A stretch of DNA of 64,000 nt from Tetragonia tetragonoides (taxonomy: Eukaryota > Streptophyta > Magnoliopsida > Caryophyllales > Aizoaceae), in assembly GCA_038025085.1 (NCBI GenBank), contig CM076139.1:23205307-23269306 (forward strand), written 5' to 3'. This document shows positions 1 through 10,271 of the stretch, piece by piece. Below the pieces are notes generated by a model, which worked only from the letters and a program-made list of their open reading frames with translations, searched no databases and was not told where the DNA came from. The position numbers were made by a program, and so were the translations under genes. The stretch's first letter is position 1; each line of letters starts with the position of its first letter.

Positions 1-361
1 AAGCAAACTTGAGTTAGTAGAGGCCGTCATAAAACTGGCGAGTTGGGTGCCTAACACCTTCCCACCTCGTACCTTCGCCCCCGAACCCTTTATTCTTGGG
101 TACTCATATGTTCAATATGAGCGAGAGTCTTTTTAAAAACATGATCAGTTCACTTATCGCGCTATTGGGTTGTCCCTTCGGTTTGTCCCTTCGATAAAAC
201 GCCGATAGCAGATTTGTGACCTCTTTCATGGTTTTTATTCAATTCAAGTCTTTACAAAAGCTTTTCTAACTCGATGGTCCCTTTAACTTATCTAAACCCC
301 CAGCTTACAAATTTTCTATAAGGACGCACTCCGTGGGCCGTAGAAATCCTGAGTCCTTACA
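1..361 (+). mobile_element. Partial 5' LTR of Ty3/gypsy element 1 (R/U5 part)
   Basis: This stretch is nearly identical to 9900-10271, the end of the 3' LTR, apart from a 14-base insertion in the 3' copy (TTCGGTTTCGTTCC-like) and scattered substitutions. It ends in TTACA directly before a primer-binding-site-like sequence. The upstream two thirds of the LTR lie outside the window, so the left target-site duplication cannot be tested. The two LTRs have diverged a little, so the insertion is not very recent. Confidence 0.88.
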
Positions 362-362
362 G

Positions 363-380
363 TGGCAACTCCGCTGCAGA
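363..380 (+). other. Primer binding site of element 1
   Basis: TGGCAACTCCGCTG begins two bases after the LTR end. It closely resembles the TGGCGACTCCGCTGG primer sites of Tat/Ogre-type plant Ty3/gypsy elements, which pair with the 3' end of a tRNA. There is one change (GCAAC for GCGAC). The tRNA identity was not checked. Confidence 0.75.
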
Positions 381-1586
381 TTTATTTAAGAGGGTGAGAC
401 TCGAAAGTCAAGTTTGCTTAATTGTTTAATAACATGTTCCATATTTTGCATCATTTGCATCATTTGCATGTGCTTTGGCACAATTTTTGACCCTTATCAA
501 CCCTCGAGGTAGTTTGTGTCGCAACTCGTAGACAACCCGTATATCTAAAGAAATATACAGTTGTCCTATCGTGCAAATCGATGCTTCCTCACCCATGACT
601 CATCAATCCTTGTTGATGAAAAGAATTACAATCGATGTGTCGACCATCCGCCGAACGAAAATTGTAATTTGTCGTGGTAACCTCACAGGAGCCAAAAGCC
701 TCTAACCCATATTTGTGCATCCGCTTGCTTGTTGTGCATGTGTCGTTATAATGCCCGTCTGATCACATGTTTGCCTGTAAACTGCGTTGTTATAAAGCTT
801 GCTTGAATGCATGAATACCGTGATTATGTGCCAATATGTACTTACGTGCTAAGAGTTTTTTTTAGCTAGTTCCTAATGCCCAAAGATGGTGCGAGAATTC
901 AATTCAATGAACACTCATCATTTTCCTGATGATATATTCTAAAAGTCATGAACAATTTTCTAGGATCTTTTAGCAAAAAAAAAGTGTCAGTCTCCCAATT
1001 TCCCCTCCCCCTTTTTCTATTTTATTATTTTCTTTTTTTTTTTATGTAATTCAGATTCGGTCAAAAAAAATAAAAAATAAAAACAAAAAGAAAACAAAAA
1101 AATCGAAAAATAAAAAAAGGGAAAGACCGAAATTCTTTTTGTTTTATTTTCCATTTTATTTGAGTCTAGGAAATTAAAAAAAAAAATAGGATACTCCATC
1201 TTTTTCTATTTTTATTATTTTCGTTCAATTGACTTTATTTTCCTTTAATATTAGGGAAATATTCGGGCATTTAGGCTTAAGGACTTTTCTTTCTAGGACA
1301 ATGTGTTTTTCTATATGTGGGTAAACTTTTTCTTAAGATGAGAGTCTCGTGGTCTTTTTTTTTCATGTTACTAAGTGCCCCGTGCTTCCTATTCAGGATA
1401 GGGGGTCCAAAGAAGAAAGGAAATCTTGAGAAAAGTTGGGCTCGGACTTCGGTAAGGCTGGTTCGTTTGCAGCCATCTACACCACTAGGTTCTCGTTTAC
1501 CTCCACCACAAATAGCCTCACCATCAATAAATTCACCATCACTACATACCTTTTTCTCCACACATATCACCCCTCCCGAGTTCACA
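381..1586 (+). other. Untranslated leader of element 1
   Basis: This stretch lies between the PBS and the gag start and has no coding signal. It includes an A/T homopolymer-rich part at about 960-1260. It is the expected 5' untranslated leader of a Tat/Ogre-type element. Open frames crossing it are low-complexity artefacts. Confidence 0.6.
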
Positions 1587-2990
1587 ATGCCAAAGACCAC
1601 TTATGAGAGATTGGATGAGCTCATGAGCGAGCTAGAAAGGGTACAACTCAAGGTCGAAGAGATAGAGAGGAAAGGAGAAGAAGAGCCAAGGATCCTTTCC
1701 GATTCCGATTCTGAGGGAGAAGAGTCAGACGCCATGCTGGCTAAGATCACCTCTGTGCTTAAGAGTAGCGACCTGATCCCTAACTATAGCGCCAATGTGG
1801 GGAAGTTTGACACTAAGATCAAGGGTAAGCTTTCGGTTAAATTCTCCATGCCTGAAGTACCACCTTCACGAGAGTCGACAACCCACAGGATCACCTGAAA
1901 TCCTTCACTACTGCTATGGCTCTAAGGGGAATCAACAAGAAAATCTATGCCAATCTGTTTCCCTAGACCCTTGATACACATGCTCGACGATGGTACTACT
2001 CCCTAGATCTGCAAAGTTACCCAACTTGGTCAGATTTTACCACAGTCTTCCTGGCTCGATTTAAGGACAACGCTACGCTCCCTATCACTTTGAGAGAGCT
2101 TGAAATTACCACTCAAGAAAAGAATGAGGGAATCATTAAATTCCTCCGTCGATGGAAATCCAAGATAGCTGAAATGGTGGAAAGGCCCTCTGAAACTGAA
2201 CAAATCAGGCATTTCATTAAGAACCTGCAACCAGCCTATAAGAGTCATCTTCAGTATCAGGCTATCGGCTCATACCAGCGCCTCAATAACGTTGGCATCC
2301 TCATTGAAGATGATCTCAACAAGAACAAGGACTATGTCACCCCTAAGCCCTTTACTTACAGGAGAGACAGGAAGACAACTGCTGGAGCCTTTTCTGGTAC
2401 TCAGGTTAATGAGGTAGCTGTTGTGAATACATTTGCTGAAAGGAAGCCACCAAGAGAGTTCACTCCTCTCGGCATGACCTTGTCACATGCTCTTGAAAGA
2501 ATGATAAAAAATAACCTGCTGCAGCCTATTGGACCTACTCCTGAACCATCTGTTAGGGGCCGCAACTGGAAAGAGGGTGAATATTGCAAGTACCATCAAG
2601 GAAAAGGGCACAACACCGACAAATGTTGGGCTCTTAAACATGCTATCCAAGATAGAATCGAGGACGGTACCATACCTTTACCAAAGTCTGGTCAAGCGCC
2701 CAGCAATTCGAACAACCCTTTAGGCGCAATGCTTCATGTTAGTATTGAAGATGCCTTGGGGCTCGAGATTGCGGGAATATGGGACAGCGATGAGGAAGAC
2801 GTATGGGAGGTCCAAGCCAGATCTCCCGTAGACGTGGCCCATTTGACACATTCTGGTCGTCATTATAGGCCACCAAACATTTATAACGACAAGGCCCGAC
2901 CTCAAGTTGGGGAAGAAGTTGAGGAAATTCCTGCAAAAGACAAAGAATCTCCTATCACAGGACAACTCAAGAGAATCAAAGCCGACATCT
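1587..2990 (+). pseudogene. gag pseudogene of element 1 (capsid plus CHHC finger)
   Basis: The likely start is ATG 1587 (MPKTTYERLDELM), a coiled-coil-like acidic N-terminus. A frameshift near 1860 moves the reading frame, and a TAG at 1964-1966 interrupts it. The retrotransposon gag domain then runs on through RRWYYSLDLQSYPTW and ARFKDN to FIKNLQPAYKSHL (about 1870-2260). A zinc-finger-like CKYHQGKGHNTDKC motif (C-x2-H-x4-H-x4-C) is encoded at about 2584-2626. In the family the product forms the particle that packages element RNA. The order gag-protease and the motifs fit the Tat/Ogre lineage. One frameshift and one stop make it non-functional. Confidence 0.85.
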
Positions 2991-3000
2991 CCATTTGGCA

Positions 3001-3457
3001 ACTCTTGGCCTCATCCTACGAACATCGCCAGGCCATTTTGGAATCCTTATCCAAAGTTTCGGTATCACCAGATATGAGGCCGAACGAATTGGTCAGTTTC
3101 TTGGTAGGGAATAAACCTCGGCCAACCATTACCTTCTCCGACAGCGAGCTGCCTCCCGAAGGGTCTTCACACAATAATGCCTTATACTTGACTGTGTTCG
3201 CCATGGGCAAGTATGTGCCTATGACCCTAGTAGACAATGGATTTGCCATGAATGTATGCCCATTGAGAACTGAAGCAAAATTGGGCATTGATATCAATAA
3301 TTTGGCTCACTCGGCGCAAGGTGTACGTGCTTATGACAATTTTAGTCGAAAGGTCCTTGGCACCATAACTATGAACGTCACCTCTAGGGCTATAGAGAAG
3401 ATGGTCCAATTCTACGTCATGGATATTCCAGCCACTTTCAACTTGTTATTGGGATGA
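3001..3457 (+). pseudogene. Aspartic protease region of element 1
   Basis: This continues the gag frame without a break to the stop at 3455-3457. The protease core is visible around 3190-3270 as MTLVDNGFAMNVCPL. The DNG triplet stands in place of the usual DSG or DTG, as is common in plant Tat-type elements. The flanking sequence (IDINNLAHSAQGVRAYDN, then FYVMDIPATFNLLLG) matches the retropepsin-like fold of these elements. It would cleave the Gag-Pol polyprotein. The frame ends at LLLG*, where an intact element would continue towards reverse transcriptase. Confidence 0.8.
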
Positions 3458-3472
3458 TCTTGGCTCCATGGT

Positions 3473-4376
3473 TTGAATGTTGTGGCCTCTACCCTCCACC
3501 AAAAGGTCAAGATGATACTAGAAGGAGAAATTGGGGAAATCGACGCCAACCCCATCAAGGCAACCATTGACAAAGCTCCTGTCTTGAAAATAGAACATGA
3601 CAGTGAGGATGTCGACCTTTGGGGATTCTCTCCTGAAGAGGTAGCCCTCATAGAGGAAGACACCAAATCTTACAACTCAGATAGCTCTAGAGAATTCGAG
3701 ATCGATCCTCCCGAAGAGATAGGAGAACCCGATGAGTTTGAAGAAATGAAAGAAACCATTGAAGGGATTTCCATCTATGTGGCACACCACCACAATGCAA
3801 TTCGGCAATAAAGGAGAAAATTACTTCATTGGACCGGCCCAAAGATTGTAACATTATTCTGGCCAAAGGGGAAGCTTCCTTCCAACAAGACGAAATGTTT
3901 GGCAAGATGGTCAAATATGGATACGCTCATCCGAGAAGGCCTACTTCTCAAATTCTTCCAAGGGACGGAAACCCCTATCTTCGGTGCATATATTGTGAAG
4001 CCAATGGACATCATACCAACCAGTGTAGGCGCCTAAAAAGGTTGATAATCTCCTTCACCGATCGGGGAACCATGTGGTCTCCCAGTTGTGGGCTAGGAAA
4101 GGATGGCGATGCTTCAACCAGAAACAATACACTCCACTGAATGCTCCCATTGGGAATGTTATGAATGTCCTCATATGGAGAGGGGACCTTAAGCCTGTAA
4201 TCCCCACAGACAACCTCCAAGAGATAAAAAGGGATAAAGATCTCTACTGCCGCTATCATCGAGTCTTCGGCTACTATACGGACAACTGCGTCCGCTTGAA
4301 GGATGATATACAGGAAATCTTAGACAGTGGGGAGATCCCGCCACCTCTGAAGGAAGAGGAAGAGACCTGGAATTAG
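3473..4376 (+). pseudogene. Post-protease region of element 1 with two more zinc-knuckle-like motifs
   Basis: Three overlapping open segments (3473-3811, 3829-4140, 4074-4376) read as one decayed coding region with frameshifts near 3810-3830 and 4080-4130. The first part is acidic. At about 3985-4030 CIYCEANGHHTNQC is a classic C-x2-C-x4-H-x4-C zinc knuckle. At about 4246-4290 CRYHRVFGYYTDNC is a similar motif in which the histidine is tyrosine. Both resemble the gag finger at 2584. This is the spacer between protease and reverse transcriptase in this lineage. No reverse transcriptase motif follows. Confidence 0.65.
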
Positions 4377-4778
4377 TAGGTCACCCGCAGGAGCTAGAGG
4401 AATCGAGTCTGAGTCTCTAAGTTTTGTCGAGTTAGGACCTTGGCTAAATCTTTAGGTTGACTCTTAAATAGGGAGTGTTCCCTCTTTCTAAGTCTAGTTT
4501 CTTTTTTGTGATGGGAATTAGAGACCCTCTTCTCTAAGTCATGTGTGCTTATCTCTTTTTGCAAATCAATAAAAGTTCCTCTTGCTCATTTCTTTCTTTG
4601 TTTAGTTATCGATAAACCCAATGAATACAAAGTTGCACAGATCGTTAAATAACTAATTTAAGCAATGTAAGTAAACTTCGCAAAGCAGGAATACAGATTT
4701 GAGTAGCTGAACTCTCTCAACAATGTCGCCCCATCAAGAAGAAGCGAGCCGGCCTTTTGCAACAACCTTGACACAAAA
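4377..4778 (+). other. Site of missing reverse transcriptase/RNase H in element 1
   Basis: Neither strand of this 400-base stretch codes for a recognisable domain. An intact Tat-type pol has about 1.5-2 kb here encoding reverse transcriptase and RNase H. Coding sequence resumes at 4779 with the segment that normally follows RNase H (EEDPWYQDVFNYI). I infer an internal deletion or replacement, which leaves the element unable to copy itself. Confidence 0.65.
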
Positions 4779-5793
4779 ATGACTTTGGCTCCGATCGAAG
4801 AGGATCCTTGGTACCAAGACGTCTTCAACTACATCACCAAAGGCATATACCCTCAAGTTGCACCCCTAAGAGCTCAGCGAGCCATCCGTCACTTAGCGGC
4901 GCAGTACATAGAATACAAGGGAGTTCTGTACAAAAAGTCCCACAACGGGGTCAACCTCAGATGCGTGAACTCCGAATAAGCCGCAGAAATTATGGACGAG
5001 GTACACAATGGTGTGTGCGGACCACACATGAATGGTCGAATGCTCTCTAGAAAAGTCATACGGCTGGGATACTACTGGACTACCATGGAAAGCGATTACT
5101 ACGACTATGTCAAGAAGTGCAAGAAATGTTAGATATATGCTAACCTGCAGCATATGCCACCCTCGATGCTCCACAACTTCACTTTTCCTTGGCCGTTTTC
5201 TGCCTGGGGAATAGATATAATTGGTAAGATCACCCCGAAGGGCTCGGGAGGACATGAATACATCCTGGTAGCCATAGATTATTTTACCAAATGGGTCGAA
5301 GCCCAATCCTATGCTGTCCTTACCTCCAAACAAGTGTCCAAATTCATAAGGACAATATCATTTGCCGATACGGTGTTCCGCATGAAATCATCAGTGACCA
5401 TGGTTCCCATTTCAAAGCCGAAACAGCCACCCTCCTCAAAAACTACAAAATCCAGCACCACAAATCATCCCCTTACCGTCCCCAAACCAATGGCGCAGTA
5501 GAAGCTGCCAACAAGAACCTCAAGACTATCATTGAAAAAATGATAGAAAACTACAAAGATTGGCCTGTTAAACTTCCGTTTGCCCTTTGGGGGTATAGGA
5601 CATCCATAAGATCCTCCACGGGAGCAACACCTTATTCCCTAGTCTATGGAATGGAAGCAGTTCTACCCATAGAAGTCCAACTACCCTCCATGCGCATAGC
5701 CTTAGAGGGTGAAATTCCTGAAACCCAATGGTTACAAGCCCGCTACGAAGAGCTCATGTTCATGGATGAAAGACGCCTACGGGCCCTAGACCG
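4779..5793 (+). pseudogene. Truncated integrase of element 1
   Basis: The region opens with the RNase H-integrase linker (EEDPWYQDVFNYITKG). An H2C2 zinc-binding module follows (DEVHNGVCGPHMNGR then YVKKCKKC), broken by stops at 4978-4980 and 5131-5133. The catalytic core shows the first Asp in WGIDIIGK (about 5214), the second in IISDHGSHF (about 5396, after a frameshift near 5340-5360) and the Glu in TNGAVEAANKNL (about 5501), the DDE pattern of integrases. The reading frame stops resembling integrase at about 5790, inside the C-terminal domain, where LTR-like sequence begins. The normal GPY/F region is absent. Stops, frameshift and truncation make it a pseudogene. Confidence 0.85.
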
Positions 5794-6352
5794 GTCTTTT
5801 ACCGTCCAAGGGTAAAACGGTCTTTTTATATTTTTCGTAATACAAAAATTCCTCCGAAAAATAAAAATAGACTGAATGACGTCATTATGACGACATCCAG
5901 CTGGCTGTTGAGAGCCGTCAGCGGCCCTGGAATAAGTCCAAGGGCCGCTAGCGGCGCTGACAAGTTTCCCAGGGCCGCTATGGCCCTTTTTCGGGCCTGG
6001 CTGATTTTTCAAGCTCGTCTCATTTTTCAGCTCAATTTCTGCTGTCCAACCCTACTTCCCCACGCCTATATAAACAACCTTTCACCCTCAGTTCAAAACA
6101 CACAGTCTACAGTTGACACCCTCTATTCTCAGTAGTATTGACTCTGAGCTTCTTCCTCTTTCTTCCATAAACAATTATATTCTATTCTCGGGAGTATTGA
6201 CACCGAGCTCCCCCCCCCCTTCTTCCAAACTTGAGATCTTGTCTTTACTATTTTTGTCAAATATAGCCTACAGTTTAGGTACAAACTCCTGAGGGCTCAA
6301 ATTAAATTACTTGCCTAATTGTTTATTTTCTAGTAGTCAAAATGTAGATATA
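5794..6352 (+). mobile_element. Internal LTR fragment fused to the integrase end
   Basis: This matches about 9209-9710 of the 3' LTR: the GTCTTTTACCG...AAGGGTAAAACGG segment, the CTCCGRAAAAT block, the GCCGCTAGCGGC palindromes, a TATA box (TATATAAA, 6067-6074) and the GTTCAAAACACACAGTCTAC downstream block. It lacks the LTR start and end. It directly follows the broken integrase frame and so is not a normal LTR position. Likely origin is recombination between two element copies or template switching during reverse transcription. It may still hold promoter motifs. Confidence 0.75.
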
Positions 6353-6480
6353 GCATGCATTTCTAGTAGTTAAATTACTTGCCTGATTTCACCATTTTTG
6401 CTTTTTCTCAAAATGTAGATATAGCATGCATTTCTAGTAGTTAAATTACTTGCCTGATTTCACCATTTTTGCTTTTTCTT
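6339..6480 (+). repeat. Tandem direct repeat, about 71-bp unit, two copies
   Basis: The unit AAAATGTAGATATAGCATGC...GCTTTTTCT occurs twice in a row with almost no differences. The first copy starts in the tail of the LTR fragment, so the duplication arose after, or together with, the rearrangement that placed that fragment here. Confidence 0.8.
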
Positions 6481-6643
6481 GCAATTTTTACCCTTTTTCT
6501 TTATTTTATTCCCTAAATTGTGGCCTACTCTTTACTGCATACCACATTGCATACTTAGAGATCAGACGGGCATAATCGAGTCATATAGCATGCATATCAT
6601 ATAAATGCATAAAAACAGGAATCCAAAGTTTCAAGGCCAATGT

Positions 6644-7557
6644 TTACAAAGCTATCGTACATTGCTCAACCGGAGTCATCATCGCCATTGCTATCAGCCT
6701 CATCTTCAACGGACGATCCCTAGCCATAGTTCCCAGCCGAATAGTGGAAGGAGCCCTGAGTACTGAACGAGCTATAAATAGGCCTGCTGTTGTTGGGCCT
6801 CGTATCCCATCCATCATACACGGGTGCATGCATAGGGTACCCGCCGGAAACCCCGCCCTAAAAAAGCTCTTTGTGGCCTGACTACCAAAGTCTATAGCCA
6901 TATCCTGATATGAAGGCCCATCTTGAGGCACGTCCCATCCCGGGGTGTTCGCCCAACCACCAGCTATAGGGGTCACAGTAGGCCTACTATCGAAAGAAGG
7001 CTGAAAACCCACCGGAGAAAACATCTCAGGCACAGGAATGTGCGGCACAGAAGGTCCGGGCGCCTCATCAATAGGAGGCCTGGTCACAGCTACAGGAGGT
7101 GAACGAGAAATAGATAGCCTGCTCGCCAAAGAAACCCTCACAGCAGAAGAACGTCGGGGTCCCACCGAAAACGAAGACTGTGACATCTGCAAATCAAACA
7201 AGACCGAAATGTTAAGTTAAGCACTTCACTTAGCTAAACAAAAGATAAAACCCTACTTACATCAGCAGTCCTGGACCGAGAACTCTTCCCTTTACCCATC
7301 ACCCGGCTATAGCCTCTCTTCAACAGGTGGATGAGCTTGAAGACTTGAGAGGTCTGCTCCCAATTCAGCTACAAGAAGAAACAAAAGATAGAGTCAGCAT
7401 TCAAAGGCAAACACAAAACACAATAAGGGATAAAAAAAAACTTATCCCCGTACAACCATCAGGCAAGGCCAAGCCCTCCATGGTCTCTCCATCAGCAGTA
7501 TGTAGAGGGAACTCCTCTACTATACGTCCCCCGTCCTCACCAAGAGCCCAGCGCCGC
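6644..7557 (-). pseudogene. Antisense intron-containing reading frame in element 1
   Basis: On the minus strand a last exon (about 7187 to 6644) encodes a Ser/Pro-rich protein tail. A textbook intron lies upstream: acceptor TTTGATTTGCAG at about 7188 and donor GTAAGTAGGG at about 7260. The next exon (about 7261-7371) reads VFKLIHLLKRGYSRVMGKG and has its own acceptor (TTCTTGTAG or GGGAGCAG). A further exon-like stretch at about 7440-7557 reads EEFPLHTADGETMEGLA. Known Tat-type elements can carry antisense host-like genes, some with plant mobile domains, but I do not recognise this protein with confidence. It is cut at 7557 by GC-rich sequence. Exon joins are inferred from splice motifs only. 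Confidence 0.5.
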
Positions 7558-7564
7558 TAGCGGC

Positions 7565-7860
7565 CCTGCCAGGCCTGCACACGCGGGCCCCCACCTGCTG
7601 TCCCACGACTTTTTCCAATCCAAAAGCCGTTACTTCAGTTCGTTCGCGGCAAACATCAGTACCAAGCGCGCGGGAGCGAGTCCCTTTGGCCCACGAATTC
7701 CAATTCAACAGTTGGCCCATCTTACGGTACCAACTATTTTCAAGTAAAACTAACCCAATTTTTTTTGCAGGTCCCAAATACATGATCCCGGATATATGCC
7801 TCGACAATATTTATCGCCCGGAGTGTCAAAATTATTTTAAGCCCGGTAAATCTGCTGACC
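7565..7860. other. Gene-free GC-rich spacer in element 1
   Basis: I see no coding or RNA feature here. It begins next to a GCCGCTAGCGGC palindrome (7553-7564) also found in the LTRs, so part of it may be LTR-derived. Confidence 0.4.
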
Positions 7861-8035
7861 TCATCAATATCCCAAAAATCCCAATGTCCCAAAGTCTCAA
7901 TATCCCAAAAATCCCAATGTCCCAAAGTCTCAATATCCCAAAAATCCCAAAGTCTCAAAGTCTCAAAGTCCCAAAGTCCCAATGTCCCAAAGTCTCAAAG
8001 TCCCAAAATCTCAATGTCCCAAAGTCGGGTCAGTC
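7861..8035 (+). repeat. CCCAAARTC minisatellite
   Basis: An array of short units based on ATCCCAAAAATCCC / AATGTCCCAAAGTCTC is repeated many times with small changes. Translation gives a periodic IPKIPMSQSLN peptide, an artefact of the repeat. Arrays between integrase and the 3' LTR are typical of Tat/Ogre elements. Confidence 0.85.
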
Positions 8036-8400
8036 AATGACCGCTTGCGGTTAAACTGTCCTTTTTTTCTACGAAAGTCCCAAAGTCCCAACGTCCCAAA
8101 TTCGGGTCAGTCAATGATCGCTTAAACTATTGCGATTAAACTGGCCTTCTACGAGGTCACAAATTCGGGTCAGTCAATGATCGCTTAAGCTGTTGCGGTT
8201 AAACTGTCCTTCTACGAGGTTACTTATTTTTGTGTCAGTCAATGATTGCTTAAGCTGTTGCGGTTAAACTGTCCTTCTACGAGGTTACTTATTTTTGTGT
8301 CAGTCAATGATTGCTTAAACTGTTACGGTTATACTGTCTTTTTGTTTTTTATATGTTTCAGTCAATGATTGCTTAAGCTATTGCAATTAAACTGTTCATA
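8028..8400 (+). repeat. Tandem repeat, about 66-bp unit, five or six copies
   Basis: The core GTCAGTCAATGATTGC...GCGGTTAAACTGTCC is repeated with decreasing regularity. The clearest two units are at about 8220-8350. There is no coding sign. It belongs to the variable region upstream of the 3' LTR. Confidence 0.85.
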
Positions 8401-8690
8401 TGTTTTAACCATTTTACAGCCGTCATTTTTGATTCCGCTGTCTCGTCGACCTTTCGTTTCTTGTGCAGGGACGGAATCTCGGCATCCGCCGAGTGGTGCT
8501 TAGTCACTGTTTGCCTAGGATAAGCATTTATACTATTCACTCTCACCAGTTTTATTTCCCATTTATAGCCGTTATTTTTAATCACGCTGTCTTGTAGACT
8601 TTTTCGTTTCTCGTACATGGACGGAATCTCGACGCCCGCCGAGCGATGTTTAGTCACTGATTGTCGAAGCACTCTACGTTGATCATTATC
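8401..8690 (+). repeat. Two copies of a roughly 155-bp repeat
   Basis: Both copies contain ATTTTTRATYNCGCTGTCT, a block TTTCGTTTCT, then GACGGAATCTCG and CGCCGAG followed by TTAGTCACTG. The copies start at about 8408 and 8562. Several weak minus-strand frames across them are shadows. Confidence 0.75.
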
Positions 8691-8954
8691 AAAGTATCAC
8701 TAACTTTTTCATTCACTCTGAATACAGGTCCCCAGCAAACGTTTAGACCGTCTACGAGCGGTGTTCTATCCTGCTAACCATAACCTTTCTCTTGTATTCA
8801 CAGAGATGAAATCTTAGCACGCTACGAGCATGTCCCAACTCAGGTTTGTCTTCATATGCATTCATACTGTACACTCTCACACACCATGTGCACACCAGCA
8901 TCCTGCATATCGCCTTCGGAATACTCTGATCTTCGCTTTTACTCAAGCTCGATC

Positions 8955-8967
8955 AAAGTGGGGGCTC
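8955..8967 (+). other. Polypurine tract of element 1
   Basis: AAAGTGGGGGCTC lies directly before the LTR start TGTAGACGCC. A purine run in this place primes plus-strand DNA synthesis in LTR retrotransposons. Confidence 0.75.
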
Positions 8968-10271
8968 TGTAGACGCCAAAAAAGCGCCTTCAAATTTCTC
9001 CGCAAAAGCCCGATGATGAAAGGAGTAATTTATAAACTTGAACGCTATTTTTGCTTTAATAGGTAAGATAAGGTCTCAGGTTTTTCCTCGACCACTCCTT
9101 TATTCCATTCTCATTCACAAGCCTCGTTCAAGAGCTTCCCAACGACACCTCTCATGACTTTTTACGACTCCCGGTCGCCAAGTTGCGAATCGGGGATAGA
9201 ATCGTCTTTTACCGCTCAAGGGTAAAACGGTCTTTTCATATTTTTCGGAACACTAAATTCCTCCGGAAAATTAAAATAGACTGGATGTCTGGCATATAAC
9301 AGCCGTCAGCGGCTCTGGAATAAAATCCAGAGCCGCTAGCGGCTGTGAGCTGAGCCGCTAGCGGCATTGACCTGAGCTGCTAGCGGCGCTGGATAAGCTT
9401 CCAGGCCCGGCTATTTTTTCAGCCCAAATCCGATTTTCGGCTCCTCTTCCGCCGTCCAGCCCTGCTTCCTGCGCCTATAAATACAACCCTCCTCCCTCAG
9501 TTCAAAACACACAGTCTACAGTTGACAACCTCTATTTTCGAGAGTATTGACACCGAACTTCCCTCTCTTTCTTCCAAACTTGAGATCTTGTCTTTACTAG
9601 TTTTGTCAAATAAAGCCTACAGTTCAGGTACTAACTCCTGAGGGCTGAAATTAAATTGCTTGCCTAATTGTTTATGTTCTAGTAGTCAAAATATAGATAT
9701 CATGTAAATCATGTCTTTTATTGCTTCCTAAATATTGTCTGTCCAAGCATGTCTAGTCGTTGTGATGCTCAAGTTGCCAATCAAATGCATGTCTAAACAA
9801 GGGTTAAAATAAATGTTGTGATGCTTGTGATGAACCAATTAATAGTCTAAGTCTAGGTTGTTAATCCAGTTTGTGTGGGAATCATGTCTTTAAATTATTA
9901 AGCAAACTTGAGTTAGTAGAGGCCGTCATAAAACGGGCGAGTTGGGTGCCTAACACCTTCCCACCTCGTACCTTTGGCCCCGAATCTTTTATTCTTTGGT
10001 ACTCATATGTTCTATATGAACGGGAGTCTTTCTAAAAACATGATCAGTTCACTTACCGCGCTATTCGGTTGTCCCTTCGGTTTCGTTCCTTCGGTTTGTC
10101 CCTTCGATAAAATGCCGATAGCATATTTGTGACCTCTTTCATGGTTTTTATTCAATTCAAGTCTTTACAAAAGCTTTTCTAACTCGATGGTCCCTTGAAC
10201 TTATCTAAACCCCCAGCTTATAAATTTTCTATAAGGACACACTCCGTGGCGAGAAATCCCGGGTCCTTACA
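8968..10271 (+). mobile_element. Complete 3' LTR of element 1 (1304 bp)
   Basis: It starts TGTAGACGCC after the polypurine tract and ends TTACA, and its last 372 bases match the 5' LTR at 1-361. U3 holds three GCCGYNAGCGGC-like palindromes at 9300-9400. A TATA box (TATAAATA, 9476-9483) is followed by the probable transcription start region. Beyond 10271 the sequence switches to a MULE transposase reading frame, which confirms the boundary. Confidence 0.9.
9476..9483 (+). promoter_or_regulatory. TATA box of element 1 LTR
   Basis: GCCTATAAATAC lies in the middle of the LTR. The same position is conserved in the internal LTR fragment at 6067-6074. It is the likely polymerase II promoter of the element. 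Confidence 0.65.

Noticed and set aside
7740..8054. Frames with periodic peptides (IPKIPMSQSLN; WDFWDIETLGH)
   Set aside because: Direct translation of a DNA minisatellite, not a repeat protein.
7861..8400. CRISPR-like regular repeats
   Set aside because: Units are contiguous and degenerate without unique spacers, in a plant LTR element.
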